Of a DNA stretch of 64,000 bases, positions 47,465 through 55,849 are shown piece by piece (the stretch's first letter is position 1; each line of letters begins with the position of its first letter). Under the pieces are notes generated by a model. The model ran no database searches and was not told the origin of the DNA. It saw nothing but the letters and a program-made list of their open reading frames with translations. This stretch comes from Billgrantia kenyensis. Its GTDB lineage: Bacteria; Pseudomonadota; Gammaproteobacteria; Pseudomonadales; Halomonadaceae. The position numbers were made by a program, and so were the translations under genes. The stretch covers positions 1 to 64,000 of the forward strand of contig NZ_JACEFT010000020.1 in the NCBI RefSeq assembly GCF_013697085.1, written 5' to 3'.

Positions 47465-47504
47465 CGACGAGGCCCCGCAGGTTCTTCCTGTCGGGGCCTC
47501 GTCG
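47465..47504 (+). terminator. Hairpin after rnb
   Basis: Thirteen-base stem CGACGAGGCCCCG with its complement, extended by CAG/CTG after a single bulge, 17 bases after the rnb stop. No T-run follows, so termination may be partial or the hairpin may protect the 3' end. Confidence 0.6.
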
Positions 47505-47612
47505 TAACGGCCCTGGAAGAATGAGGAGTCGCATAAACCAAGGAATTAAGGCAAGGTAATGTAAAGGAATAATACAGGTGGGTAAGCCCATCCCATCAGG
47601 GAAGCCAATACG

Positions 47613-49658
47613 ATGGCAGTACACCTCGGACTGCGAGGCAAGTCGGTCGCAACCTTGCTGCTGGCCTGTCTGCTGGCACTGATTCCGGCCCTGCTGATCG
47701 GGTGGAAGGCCGTCGATGAAGTACGCCGTCACTTCGCCACGGCCTATGCCGAACAGTACACGTTGCTGCAGATGCAGCGCATTTCCGCACCGGTATCCCG
47801 CGAGCTGGCCCTGTCACGCCGCTTCGCCAACTCGGTGGTCACCCGTGAGTGGCTACGCCAACCGGACGACCCCGAACGCCGCGAACGTTTCTTCGCCGAG
47901 GCCGAGGGCTTTCGCCAGCATTTCGGCAGCAATACCTACTTCATCATCGATCACGCCAGTCGCGACTACTACTTCGCCGATCGACGCAACGCCGAGCCGG
48001 CACCCCACTATCGCCTTTCCGCGGATGACGATGAGCACGCCTGGTACTTCGCCACCATGGCCAGCACTTCCACCTACGACATCACCATCCAGGCCGACCC
48101 TGTGCTCGAACGCAGCATGCTATGGGTCAACGTCAAGGTCCACGATGACGGGGAGCTCCTTGGCCTGGCCGGCGGTGCCCTCGATCTCGATGACTTTCTG
48201 ACCCACTTCATCCGTGCCAGTGCCCCCGGGGTAACCCCGATGATCGTCGATCCCCGCGGCACGATACGCGCCCACCCCGACCAGGCTCGCGTGGCACTCG
48301 GCGCGGGCAGCAGCCCCTTCGATATCGACAGCGATCAGCATATCCAGTCGTTGATCGCCGACAATGGCCAGCGCGACGAGCTCAGGCGCGCGATGCAGGG
48401 TGCAATACGTCGTCCGGGAGACATCCAAGCCCTGAACGTCGACATCCAAGGCGAGCCGAGACTGCTTTCGGTAGGCTATATACCGGAGCTTCAGTGGCTG
48501 CTGGTCACCTCGCTGGACAAGCAAGCCGCCCCCATACTCGAAGGACGCTGGTTCTGGCCTTTGGTTGGTGCCCTGATCCTGGTTCTGAGCGTTCTGACGG
48601 CAGCCTTTGCCTACGCCACGCACCGTCTGATCCTGATGCCGTTGCACCGCCTGACCCTGTCGGCACGCGCCATCGCCGACGGCGACTACCGTTCGCGGCT
48701 TCCCACCGAGCGCCATGACGAGATCGGCGAGCTCTCCCAAGCCTTTTCGCATATGGCCCGTCAGGTGGAAGATCATACCGTCAACCTGGAGGCTCAAGTC
48801 CGCGAGCGGACCCGCGAACTGGAGACCGCTCACTCAGCCATGGCCGCCGCCCACAAGCAGCTTGGCGACTCCATCCAGTACGCCAGCATCATTCAGCAGG
48901 CCATCCTGCCCGACGCCCAGCTCAAGGCACACCTCGACACTCATTACGCCGTGCTGTGGCAACCGCGCGATACCGTGGGCGGCGATTTCTATATCTTCCG
49001 CGCCACGCCCCGGGGCTACCTGATCGGCATCGTGGACTGTGCCGGTCACGGGGTACCCGGCGCTCTGATGACCATGTTGGCACGCGCCATCATCGACAAC
49101 GCCATCGCTCAGGAAGGCGCCGACAACCCTGCCGCCCTGCTCAATGAGATCGATCACCAGTCCCGCGAGCTGCTTCCGGAATCGCAGTTGCCCTCCTCCA
49201 TTGCCACCAACATGGATATCGGCCTGGCCTGGGTCGACCTGGACCGCCATTGCTTGACCTATGCAGGCGCCAAGCTCGACCTCTATGCCAGCGACGGCAA
49301 CCGGCTCGAGCGCATCAAGGGCCACAAGCGCGCCCTGGGACATCGCCGTCCGACCCGCTACAGCAATCAACAGGTGCCGCTGCATGACGGATGGCGTTAC
49401 TATTTGTGCAGCGACGGCTTTCTCGATCAGGCCGGAGGGGATCACGGCTTTGGCTTCGGTAACAGCCGCTTCGAGGAGCTACTGCTCTCCCAGGCAGCGT
49501 CACCACTCGATGCCCAGCTGGCCGCTTTCGAGCAGGCACTCGACGATTACCGAGGCGCTCACAGTCAACGTGACGACATCACCCTATTGATATTCTGCTC
49601 GACGTCGGAAGGGGCCGGGCCGGTGTCTCGAGACCCGCCCCCTTCCGATCAGCGATAA
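47613..49658 (+). CDS. siaA: SiaA-like membrane PP2C-type protein phosphatase
   Basis: 681 residues: TM1 about 11-30, a large periplasmic sensor region (Cache-like, with YFIIDHASRDYYFADRRN), TM2 about 308-330, HAMP, a short coiled coil, then a SpoIIE/PP2C phosphatase domain (about 420-660). Metal-binding residues fall in TVGGDFYIF, IVDCAGHGVPGALMT and YLCSDGFLDQ. In Pseudomonas aeruginosa SiaA dephosphorylates SiaC and so activates the diguanylate cyclase SiaD in response to an outside signal. The order of the next three genes is the same here, so the role is inferred with confidence. Confidence 0.92.
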   Translation: MAVHLGLRGKSVATLLLACLLALIPALLIGWKAVDEVRRHFATAYAEQYTLLQMQRISAPVSRELALSRRFANSVVTREWLRQPDDPERRERFFAEAEGFRQHFGSNTYFIIDHASRDYYFADRRNAEPAPHYRLSADDDEHAWYFATMASTSTYDITIQADPVLERSMLWVNVKVHDDGELLGLAGGALDLDDFLTHFIRASAPGVTPMIVDPRGTIRAHPDQARVALGAGSSPFDIDSDQHIQSLIADNGQRDELRRAMQGAIRRPGDIQALNVDIQGEPRLLSVGYIPELQWLLVTSLDKQAAPILEGRWFWPLVGALILVLSVLTAAFAYATHRLILMPLHRLTLSARAIADGDYRSRLPTERHDEIGELSQAFSHMARQVEDHTVNLEAQVRERTRELETAHSAMAAAHKQLGDSIQYASIIQQAILPDAQLKAHLDTHYAVLWQPRDTVGGDFYIFRATPRGYLIGIVDCAGHGVPGALMTMLARAIIDNAIAQEGADNPAALLNEIDHQSRELLPESQLPSSIATNMDIGLAWVDLDRHCLTYAGAKLDLYASDGNRLERIKGHKRALGHRRPTRYSNQQVPLHDGWRYYLCSDGFLDQAGGDHGFGFGNSRFEELLLSQAASPLDAQLAAFEQALDDYRGAHSQRDDITLLIFCSTSEGAGPVSRDPPPSDQR

Positions 49659-49680
49659 CGTTTCAAGCCAAGGAATTGCC

Positions 49681-50214
49681 ATGGACTTACTGAGTATGAG
49701 GGAGAGCTACCAGCATGAGCGCATCATGCTGTGCTTCAATGGCCCCATATCACGTAGCCTGATCGAAGAGATCGGCAAGGCGTTGCGCAACTATCTCGAT
49801 ACCCAGCAAGCCGCACCCTCTGCGGCCATGGACGTCTTCGCCGTCTATATCGAGATGACCCAGAACATACGCCATTACGCTCGACGCCAGGGCTATGACG
49901 ATGAGTTGGGTGCGGCTACGGTGGCAGTGGCGCGCAGTGGCGAGGGAAGCTACCAGGTAAGCGCTGGCAACCTGGTCGAGCGGGCCGACGGTGAGCGTCT
50001 GGTAGCCGCCGTCGATGCGCTTGCCCTGCTCGACAAACAAGCGCTCAAACAGGCCTACAAGCAACAGCTGCGCCATCCAAGGGAAGCCGGAGGCCACTCA
50101 GGAGCCGGCCTAGGGCTGCTAGATATGGCCCGCAAATCCAGCCGCCCGTTGCAAGCGGCATTACAGCCACTGCCCAATGAGCGCAGTTTCTTCAGCCTGA
50201 CAGCCACGATTTGA
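49681..50214 (+). CDS. siaB: SiaB-like protein kinase
   Basis: A 177-residue GHKL-fold kinase that phosphorylates SiaC, opposing SiaA. An N-box-like YIEMTQNIRHYA carries the Asn that coordinates magnesium-ATP, and GAGLGLLDMARKS is the glycine-rich lid. It starts 22 bases after siaA with a CCAAGG upstream. The signal that switches kinase against phosphatase is unknown. Confidence 0.92.
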   Translation: MDLLSMRESYQHERIMLCFNGPISRSLIEEIGKALRNYLDTQQAAPSAAMDVFAVYIEMTQNIRHYARRQGYDDELGAATVAVARSGEGSYQVSAGNLVERADGERLVAAVDALALLDKQALKQAYKQQLRHPREAGGHSGAGLGLLDMARKSSRPLQAALQPLPNERSFFSLTATI

Positions 50215-50235
50215 CCGTTGCCAATGACTACCATG

Positions 50236-50616
50236 ATGACTGATATCGATATTCCCGGCAGCCTGTCCACGCCAACCATTCGCAGCGACTGGCAAGCCGG
50301 GCGTCTTGCCATGCAAGGTGACTCCTATCCTGAAAATTCCTACGAACTCTTCGACCAAGTGATTCACTGGGTACGTCACTTTCTCACCCAGGAGCAGCGG
50401 CCACTGCACCTGGAACTCGCTCTGGTCTACCTGAACACCAGCTCGGTCAAGGCCATGATGGACATCTTTGACCTGCTGGAAGAAGCTTTCGAAGCGGGCC
50501 GCGAGGTATCGGTCACGTGGCACTACGATGCTCGCAACGAACGCATCGCCGAATTGGCCGATGAGTTTCGCGAAGATTGCAGCTATCCTTTTGCCATTAC
50601 TCCTGCCGGAACCTAG
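50236..50616 (+). CDS. siaC: SiaC-like phosphoprotein (DUF1987)
   Basis: A small protein of the SiaC/DUF1987 family that, when unphosphorylated, binds and activates SiaD. With the start at 50236 the Thr in LVYLNTSSVKAMMDIFDLL becomes T68, the position of the regulatory Thr in P. aeruginosa SiaC. In-frame alternatives are TTG 50218, ATG 50224 and ATG 50233. It follows siaB by about 20 bases and ends 2 bases before siaD. Confidence 0.9.
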   Translation: MTDIDIPGSLSTPTIRSDWQAGRLAMQGDSYPENSYELFDQVIHWVRHFLTQEQRPLHLELALVYLNTSSVKAMMDIFDLLEEAFEAGREVSVTWHYDARNERIAELADEFREDCSYPFAITPAGT

Positions 50617-50618
50617 CC

Positions 50619-51401
50619 ATGAAGGATGACCACGACGAAGCCTTGCTGGCGGAAATAGCGACCCTGCTCGACTCCAGTGAGCATGCTGGCCACCCTCTGC
50701 ATGATGCCCTGCAACGCCTCTATCGGCACCATTGTGAGCAGCGCGGGCAAATGCATCGGCTGATCGACATCTCCGACCGCTATCAGCTGCTTGCCATGGA
50801 AGCGCGGCAGGTTACCCAGCAGCGCTACGAGCGCACCCTTCGCCGCCAACGCAAGCTATCGCGTATCTCCGATGGCTACCAGGCCCTGATGCATGAGCGC
50901 AACAAGGCATTGCGCCAAGCATCGACACACGACCCTCTGACCGAGCTTCCCAACCGTCGCCTGATCTGCGAGCGCCTCGAGACCCTTGTCGCAGAGCACC
51001 GCGCCTTTACCCTTGCGCTGCTCGATATCGATCACTTCAAGAGGATCAACGACCACCACGGCCACGACGTGGGCGATCGTGTCCTGGTCGCCCTCACCCA
51101 GGCGTTGAGCGCCAGCCTGCGAGAATACGACCTCTGCGCCCGGTGGGGCGGGGAAGAGTTTCTGCTTCTGCTTGTCGATACCGACCGCAACGAAGCCAGC
51201 ACTATCGTGGAACGACTGCGCTCACGCCTCTCGAAAGTCACGGTGCGTACCGGCCAACAGACGATCTCGGTCACGGTGAGCGCCGGGTTGAGCCAGCACC
51301 GCCCCGGTGATCCTCACCACCTCACCGTGAAGCGTGCCGATCAAGCGCTGCTCAAGGCCAAGCGGGCAGGCCGCGACCGCATCCTCAGCGACTCTCTCTA
51401 G
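50619..51401 (+). CDS. siaD: SiaD-like diguanylate cyclase
   Basis: Makes the second messenger c-di-GMP from two GTP. 260 residues: an N-terminal helical coiled-coil region (about 1-95), then a GGDEF domain with the active-site GGEEF (in LCARWGGEEFLLLL). An RxxD inhibitory site, REYD, lies five residues upstream. In P. aeruginosa SiaD is stimulated by unphosphorylated SiaC and promotes aggregation and biofilm formation. It starts 2 bases after siaC. Its last 4 bases overlap the convergent DUF1989 gene. Confidence 0.92.
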   Translation: MKDDHDEALLAEIATLLDSSEHAGHPLHDALQRLYRHHCEQRGQMHRLIDISDRYQLLAMEARQVTQQRYERTLRRQRKLSRISDGYQALMHERNKALRQASTHDPLTELPNRRLICERLETLVAEHRAFTLALLDIDHFKRINDHHGHDVGDRVLVALTQALSASLREYDLCARWGGEEFLLLLVDTDRNEASTIVERLRSRLSKVTVRTGQQTISVTVSAGLSQHRPGDPHHLTVKRADQALLKAKRAGRDRILSDSL

Positions 51402-52312
51402 ACACTCCTCTCCCCGTTGCGGCCTTCATGCCGCTCAGCGACGCACCGCTTTTCCGTCGCCCAGTCGATGCTGGGCCCGTGAAGACCGTGCCCGCCCCGG
51501 TAGGGCGCATAGCCCGGCGAGCGCCATCCCGACAGCAACTCCGGGTCGAGGCGAAACACCTCCACGCCGATCGGGTGGCAGGTCAACAGCGGATCGCCGG
51601 CGTTCGGCCCCCACAGTTCCACCGACAGATCGCCACCCGGGCAACACGAAAGGGCACACAGCAGATCGATCTCGGCGAACAGCTCCAGATAGTCGCCCTG
51701 CCGCGCCGGACAGGCCTTCATGAAATACTGGTCATCCTCGTTGAGGCCGGTGCACTGGAACACGTTGAGCACGTCGTGCACGTCGAACTCGGTAAGGCCA
51801 TGCGGCAGCACGGCACGCACCAGGTTGGAGTGACAATGGTGATCGAAGTCCTCGCCGGTGAGCAGGCGATTGACGTAGGGGTCGCAGCGGGTTCCCAGCA
51901 GATCATGTATACGTCCGCCCTGTTCGTCCACGCCGCTGCCGTCGACGCCATAGCCCGCCAGGCTGTCGTCGATGATCGTGGCCATGGGGCGCAGATAGGG
52001 CAGCGTCGACCATAGTCGATCGAAGGTGGAGACGTGGGCACGCTGCAGCTGGCGGGTGCGCGAGGCCCAGAAGCGCTCCCGCGGGTTGTGCCGGCTCCAC
52101 AGGTTGAGGTCGCCGACCTGCGGGCCCTCCAGGGTCGTGAGCCGCATCACGTGCCCGGCGGGCACCTGCCACGCCCGCCCCTCGCGAATCGGCACCACCA
52201 GCGAGTCGACCCGCTCCCGGGCCGCTGGGTCGGTCAGCCGCGAATAGAATGCTCTGTCGACGTCGAGGACGGAGCCTCGGGTCGCCTGGTAGGCGGCGGG
52301 TACCTTGCTCAT
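51398..52312 (-). CDS. DUF1989 / urea-carboxylase-associated family protein
   Basis: A 304-residue protein recognised from VVPIREGRAWQVPAGHVMRL, GDLNLWSRHNPRERFWASRT, FQCTGLNEDDQYFMK and the terminal SCCPGGDLS. Members accompany urea/guanidine carboxylases, and some DUF1989 pairs are carboxyguanidine deiminases. Here it stands alone, without a carboxylase or a second DUF1989 gene nearby, so that role is not supported by context. The start has GGAG. The protein is otherwise uncharacterised. Confidence 0.85.
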   Translation of the reverse strand: MSKVPAAYQATRGSVLDVDRAFYSRLTDPAARERVDSLVVPIREGRAWQVPAGHVMRLTTLEGPQVGDLNLWSRHNPRERFWASRTRQLQRAHVSTFDRLWSTLPYLRPMATIIDDSLAGYGVDGSGVDEQGGRIHDLLGTRCDPYVNRLLTGEDFDHHCHSNLVRAVLPHGLTEFDVHDVLNVFQCTGLNEDDQYFMKACPARQGDYLELFAEIDLLCALSCCPGGDLSVELWGPNAGDPLLTCHPIGVEVFRLDPELLSGWRSPGYAPYRGGHGLHGPSIDWATEKRCVAERHEGRNGERSV

Positions 52313-52384
52313 CGTTGTTCTCCAAGCACATTTGCCCTCAGCCTAGCGGATAGCGCGCCACGTCACGTCAACGCAGGCGAACGG

Positions 52385-53701
52385 CTAGCCGCGCATGGCC
52401 CGGGCCAGGACGTCGCTGAACGGCTCGAGCAGGTAGCTGGCAAAGGTTCGCTCGCCGGTATGGATCATCACCTCGGCCGGCATGCCCGCCACCAGCCGCC
52501 TCTCTTCGGGCAGCCGCGTATCGTCCACGGCGATGCGCGCCAGGTAGTAGTCGCTGCCCGTGGTCTCGTCCACCAGGCTGTCGGCGGAGAGATGGACGAG
52601 CTCGCCCTCGACGGCACGGCTCGAGCGCTGGTCGAAGGCGGTGAAGCGGATGCGCGCCGTCTGCCCGGGATGCAGGCTGTCGATCTCGTGGACCGGCACG
52701 CGCGCCTCGACCACGAACCCTTCGTCCGCCGGCACGATGTCCAGTACCGCATCGCCCGGATCGATCACCGCGCCGCTGCTGTGCAGGCGCAGATCGACGA
52801 CACTGCCCGTAACCGGCGCTCGCACGGCGGTGCGCCGCACTTCGTCCTCTAGCGCAGTGATGCGCTCCTCGGCGTCGGCGATCTGCGCCTGCACATCCCG
52901 CAGCTGCTCGCCAGTCTCCTGCTGGAACTCCTGGCGCAGTATCTGCCGCTGCAGACGGTTCTCGCTGATCTGCGCGTCGATGCTCGCGGCATTCGACTCC
53001 TGCTGGGCCGTCTCCCCTTCCAGCTCGAGAAGATCACGCTCCAGCTCACGCAAACGCTGCCGATCGCCGTGGCCACGCTCGAACAGGCTGCGCAGGTCCT
53101 CCGCCTCTTCCTCCAGTGAGGCGACTCGCTGCCGGCTGACCTCGATCAGCGCTTCCAAGCCCTCGCGCTGCTCCCGATACTGATAGGCCTGCTGCTCGAA
53201 GGTGGCCAGGGTACCGTCGAGCGCCTGTCGGCGGGCAAAGAACAGCCCTTGCTGCACCGCCAGCGCTTCGCGCACACGACGCGACTGGCTGTCGCGCAGC
53301 TCGGCTGGAAAGGTCAGCGTCTCGCGCTCGGACAGCTCGGCCGACAGCCGCACTTCACTGGCCCGGTTGAGCAGATACTGGTTGCGAGCCAGCTGAAGCT
53401 GCGAACGCGCGCGGGTATCGTCGAGCACCACCAGGACCTCGCCCCCCTCGACGCGATCGCCATCGGCCACCCGGATCTCGCTGACGATACCGCCTTCGTA
53501 GTGCTGCACCGAGCGCGTGGACGAAGCCGCTGTCACCTTGCCCGACGCCACGACCCCCACCGCCAGATTGGCTGCCACCGCCCTGCCACCGAAGCCGCCG
53601 AAAGCAATCAGCAGCACCAGCAGACCGATGCGCTGCCAGGGACGAGGATCGACGGGCGGCACCGGCATGGCAGTCGACGTCGCTTCCTGCGGATAGATCA
53701 T
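52385..53701 (-). CDS. HlyD-family type I secretion periplasmic adaptor
   Basis: A 438-residue membrane-fusion protein of a type I secretion system. A short cytosolic N-terminus leads to one transmembrane helix (about 26-44), then a lipoyl half-motif, a long coiled-coil region (about 100-290) rich in Glu/Arg/Gln, the second lipoyl half (TAVRAPVTGSVVDLRLHSSG), and a C-terminal beta domain ending near the SYLLEPF stretch. It overlaps the ABC gene by 4 bases. The outer-membrane TolC-like channel is not in the window. Confidence 0.92.
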   Translation of the reverse strand: MIYPQEATSTAMPVPPVDPRPWQRIGLLVLLIAFGGFGGRAVAANLAVGVVASGKVTAASSTRSVQHYEGGIVSEIRVADGDRVEGGEVLVVLDDTRARSQLQLARNQYLLNRASEVRLSAELSERETLTFPAELRDSQSRRVREALAVQQGLFFARRQALDGTLATFEQQAYQYREQREGLEALIEVSRQRVASLEEEAEDLRSLFERGHGDRQRLRELERDLLELEGETAQQESNAASIDAQISENRLQRQILRQEFQQETGEQLRDVQAQIADAEERITALEDEVRRTAVRAPVTGSVVDLRLHSSGAVIDPGDAVLDIVPADEGFVVEARVPVHEIDSLHPGQTARIRFTAFDQRSSRAVEGELVHLSADSLVDETTGSDYYLARIAVDDTRLPEERRLVAGMPAEVMIHTGERTFASYLLEPFSDVLARAMRG

Positions 53702-55452
53702 GTTCCCGCCTCGCGCGCCGTACGCCGGGAAGGCGCGGGCCGGCTCGACGGTCGTACCGACGCTTCACGCCTGCGGGTGGCGGCCTCCAGTCGGGCCAGC
53801 ACTTCATCACGAGCGCCCTGCAAACGAAGATGCCCCTCGTCGAGCACCAACAGCGTGTCGACGCTTGCCAGTACGCTGCGCCGGTGGGTGATCACGAACA
53901 GGGTGACGCCATCCTGCTTGAGGCGTTCCAGCGCCGCCATCAGCGCGCGATCACCGGCGTCGTCGAGATTGGCATTGGGCTCGTCGAGTACCACCAGCAC
54001 CGGCTCGCCATACAGGGCACGGGCCAGAGCCACCCGTTGACGCTGCCCACGCGACAGCATGGCGCCGGAGTGCCCGAGCCGAGTCTCGTAGCCCGCTGGC
54101 AGGCGCAGGATCATGTGGTGCACGCCGGCCTTGCGCGCCGCCTCGACCACACGCTCAGCGCATGGCTCGCCGAAGCGGGCGATGTTATCGCTCACCGTGC
54201 CGTCGAAGAGCTCGATCTCCTGGGGCAGATAGCCCAGAGAGGGGCCCAAGGCGGCACGATCCCACTGTTCGAAGCTCGCCCCATCGAGACGCACCGCGCC
54301 CCGAGCCGGCGCCTGGGCGCCGGCCAGCAAACGGGCCAGGCTGCTCTTGCCGGCCGCACTCGGTCCGACGATGCCGACGTGTTCGCCGGGTTCTACGTGA
54401 AAGGCGATGTCATCGATCACGGCCCGGTCAAACCCCGGCGCCAGCAGCGTGGCCGACTCGACTGCCACCTCGCCCCGGGGAGCGGGCAGCGCCAGGCGCT
54501 GGCGTTCGGCGGGCGTCTCCCTGAGCTGCGTCGCCAAGCGCCGATAGGCGTCGCGGGCGCTCACCAATCCCCGCCAGGCGCCGATCATGCCGTCGATGGG
54601 CGCCAGAGCGCGGGCCAGAACGATAGAAGCGGCGATCATGACGCCCGGCGTGATTCGCCCTTCCAGTACCAGCAGCGCCCCCAGGCCGAGGATCAACGAC
54701 TGGAATGTCAGGCGCAGGGTCCTGGCGAGCTGGGTCAGGCCGCTGGCCCGGTCGCTCGCGCGCGACTGCAAGACGAGTGCGGCTCGATGTTTGGCCAGCC
54801 AGCGCTGCCGCAGCGTCGACAGCATGCCCAGGGAGCGGGCGACTTCGGCGCCGTTCAGGCTGTCGGCGACCTGCTCACGCGCCTCGCGGTAGCGCTCACC
54901 CGCATCCCGCATGAGCCCCCGGGTCAGCTTTTCATTGATCAGCGTCAGGCCGAGCAGCACCAGCCCTGCGAGACTGGCGAAAACGCCGAGCCAGGGGTCG
55001 AAGAGAAACAGCAGGGTCAGATAGAGCGGGACCCAGGGGGCATCGAAGAAGGCGAACAGCGCATTGCCGGAGAAGAACTGGCGCAGCGTACGCAGGTCAT
55101 CCAGCGGTTGCACCGAGGTACGCCCCTCGCCGACGAGCTGCCGGGCGAATATGGCTTGATGCAAACGTCCCCCTAGCCGAGCATCGAGGCGATTGCCGAT
55201 ACGCACCAGCAGCCGTGACCGCACCACATCGAGAAAGCCCATGACTGCCATCAGGAACAGCACAACCAGGGTAAGCAGCAGCAGCGTCTCGCGGCTGCCG
55301 GTGGTAATGACCCGGTCGTACACCTGAAGCATGTAGAGCGCCGGCATCAGCATCAGGGCATTGACGAAAAGGCTGAAGCCGAGCACCCACACCAGAGTCG
55401 GCCGGCACTGGCGCAGCGCTCTCGCGAGATCGTCGACGGTCTCGGAGGCCAT
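53698..55452 (-). CDS. Type I secretion ABC transporter (PrtD/LapB-like permease-ATPase)
   Basis: About 584 residues: a six-helix ABC transmembrane domain (about 20-300) and a nucleotide-binding domain with Walker A GPSAAGKSS, signature LSRGQRQRVALARAL (LSRGQ instead of LSGGQ), Walker B VLVVLDEPNANLDD and H-loop ITHRRS. It lacks the N-terminal peptidase-like domain of HlyB, like PrtD transporters that export RTX proteins. The ATG at 55452 lies 9 bases after GGGAGG; the ATG at 55461 abuts it. The divergent gene encodes a probable RTX substrate. Confidence 0.92.
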   Translation of the reverse strand: MASETVDDLARALRQCRPTLVWVLGFSLFVNALMLMPALYMLQVYDRVITTGSRETLLLLTLVVLFLMAVMGFLDVVRSRLLVRIGNRLDARLGGRLHQAIFARQLVGEGRTSVQPLDDLRTLRQFFSGNALFAFFDAPWVPLYLTLLFLFDPWLGVFASLAGLVLLGLTLINEKLTRGLMRDAGERYREAREQVADSLNGAEVARSLGMLSTLRQRWLAKHRAALVLQSRASDRASGLTQLARTLRLTFQSLILGLGALLVLEGRITPGVMIAASIVLARALAPIDGMIGAWRGLVSARDAYRRLATQLRETPAERQRLALPAPRGEVAVESATLLAPGFDRAVIDDIAFHVEPGEHVGIVGPSAAGKSSLARLLAGAQAPARGAVRLDGASFEQWDRAALGPSLGYLPQEIELFDGTVSDNIARFGEPCAERVVEAARKAGVHHMILRLPAGYETRLGHSGAMLSRGQRQRVALARALYGEPVLVVLDEPNANLDDAGDRALMAALERLKQDGVTLFVITHRRSVLASVDTLLVLDEGHLRLQGARDEVLARLEAATRRREASVRPSSRPAPSRRTAREAGT

Positions 55453-55849
55453 GGCTTGCATCCTCCCGCAGAGATACTCCGGCTCGCACTCGCGGCACGA
55501 GAACGACGGTATGAAGGCTTGAAGCGGGGCAGACTAACAGAGCCGCAGCGAAGCGATGACTACGGAATGATGGTTTTCGTAACGGCGGGTCTTGTTATGT
55601 TTCTTGCCCAGGCGTCCTCTCTCTTCATTCGCCATCAGCGTCGCCGCCAGGCATCACGACCCGGACAATTTTTCTAGGTAGAGTTAATCGTTACAAAGCC
55701 GGCAAGCCTGTCCAATTCCCACCCTTCTGGCGCCTCGACCGCCTGTTTTTCTCGTCGCTCAGCGTTTAGCATCTCGCCACTCGTCACATCGCAAACCTCG
55801 ACAATGAGTCTTGAAAACAAAGCAAACAAAGTGCACGAGGAGAGACGAC
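55453..55849. other. Intergenic region between the secretion genes and the RTX exoprotein gene
   Basis: About 400 bases between divergent genes, holding two sets of expression signals. The only clear signal is AGGAG, 7 bases before the exoprotein ATG. It is AT-richer just before the exoprotein gene. No open frame worth calling and no obvious palindrome were found. Confidence 0.4.
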
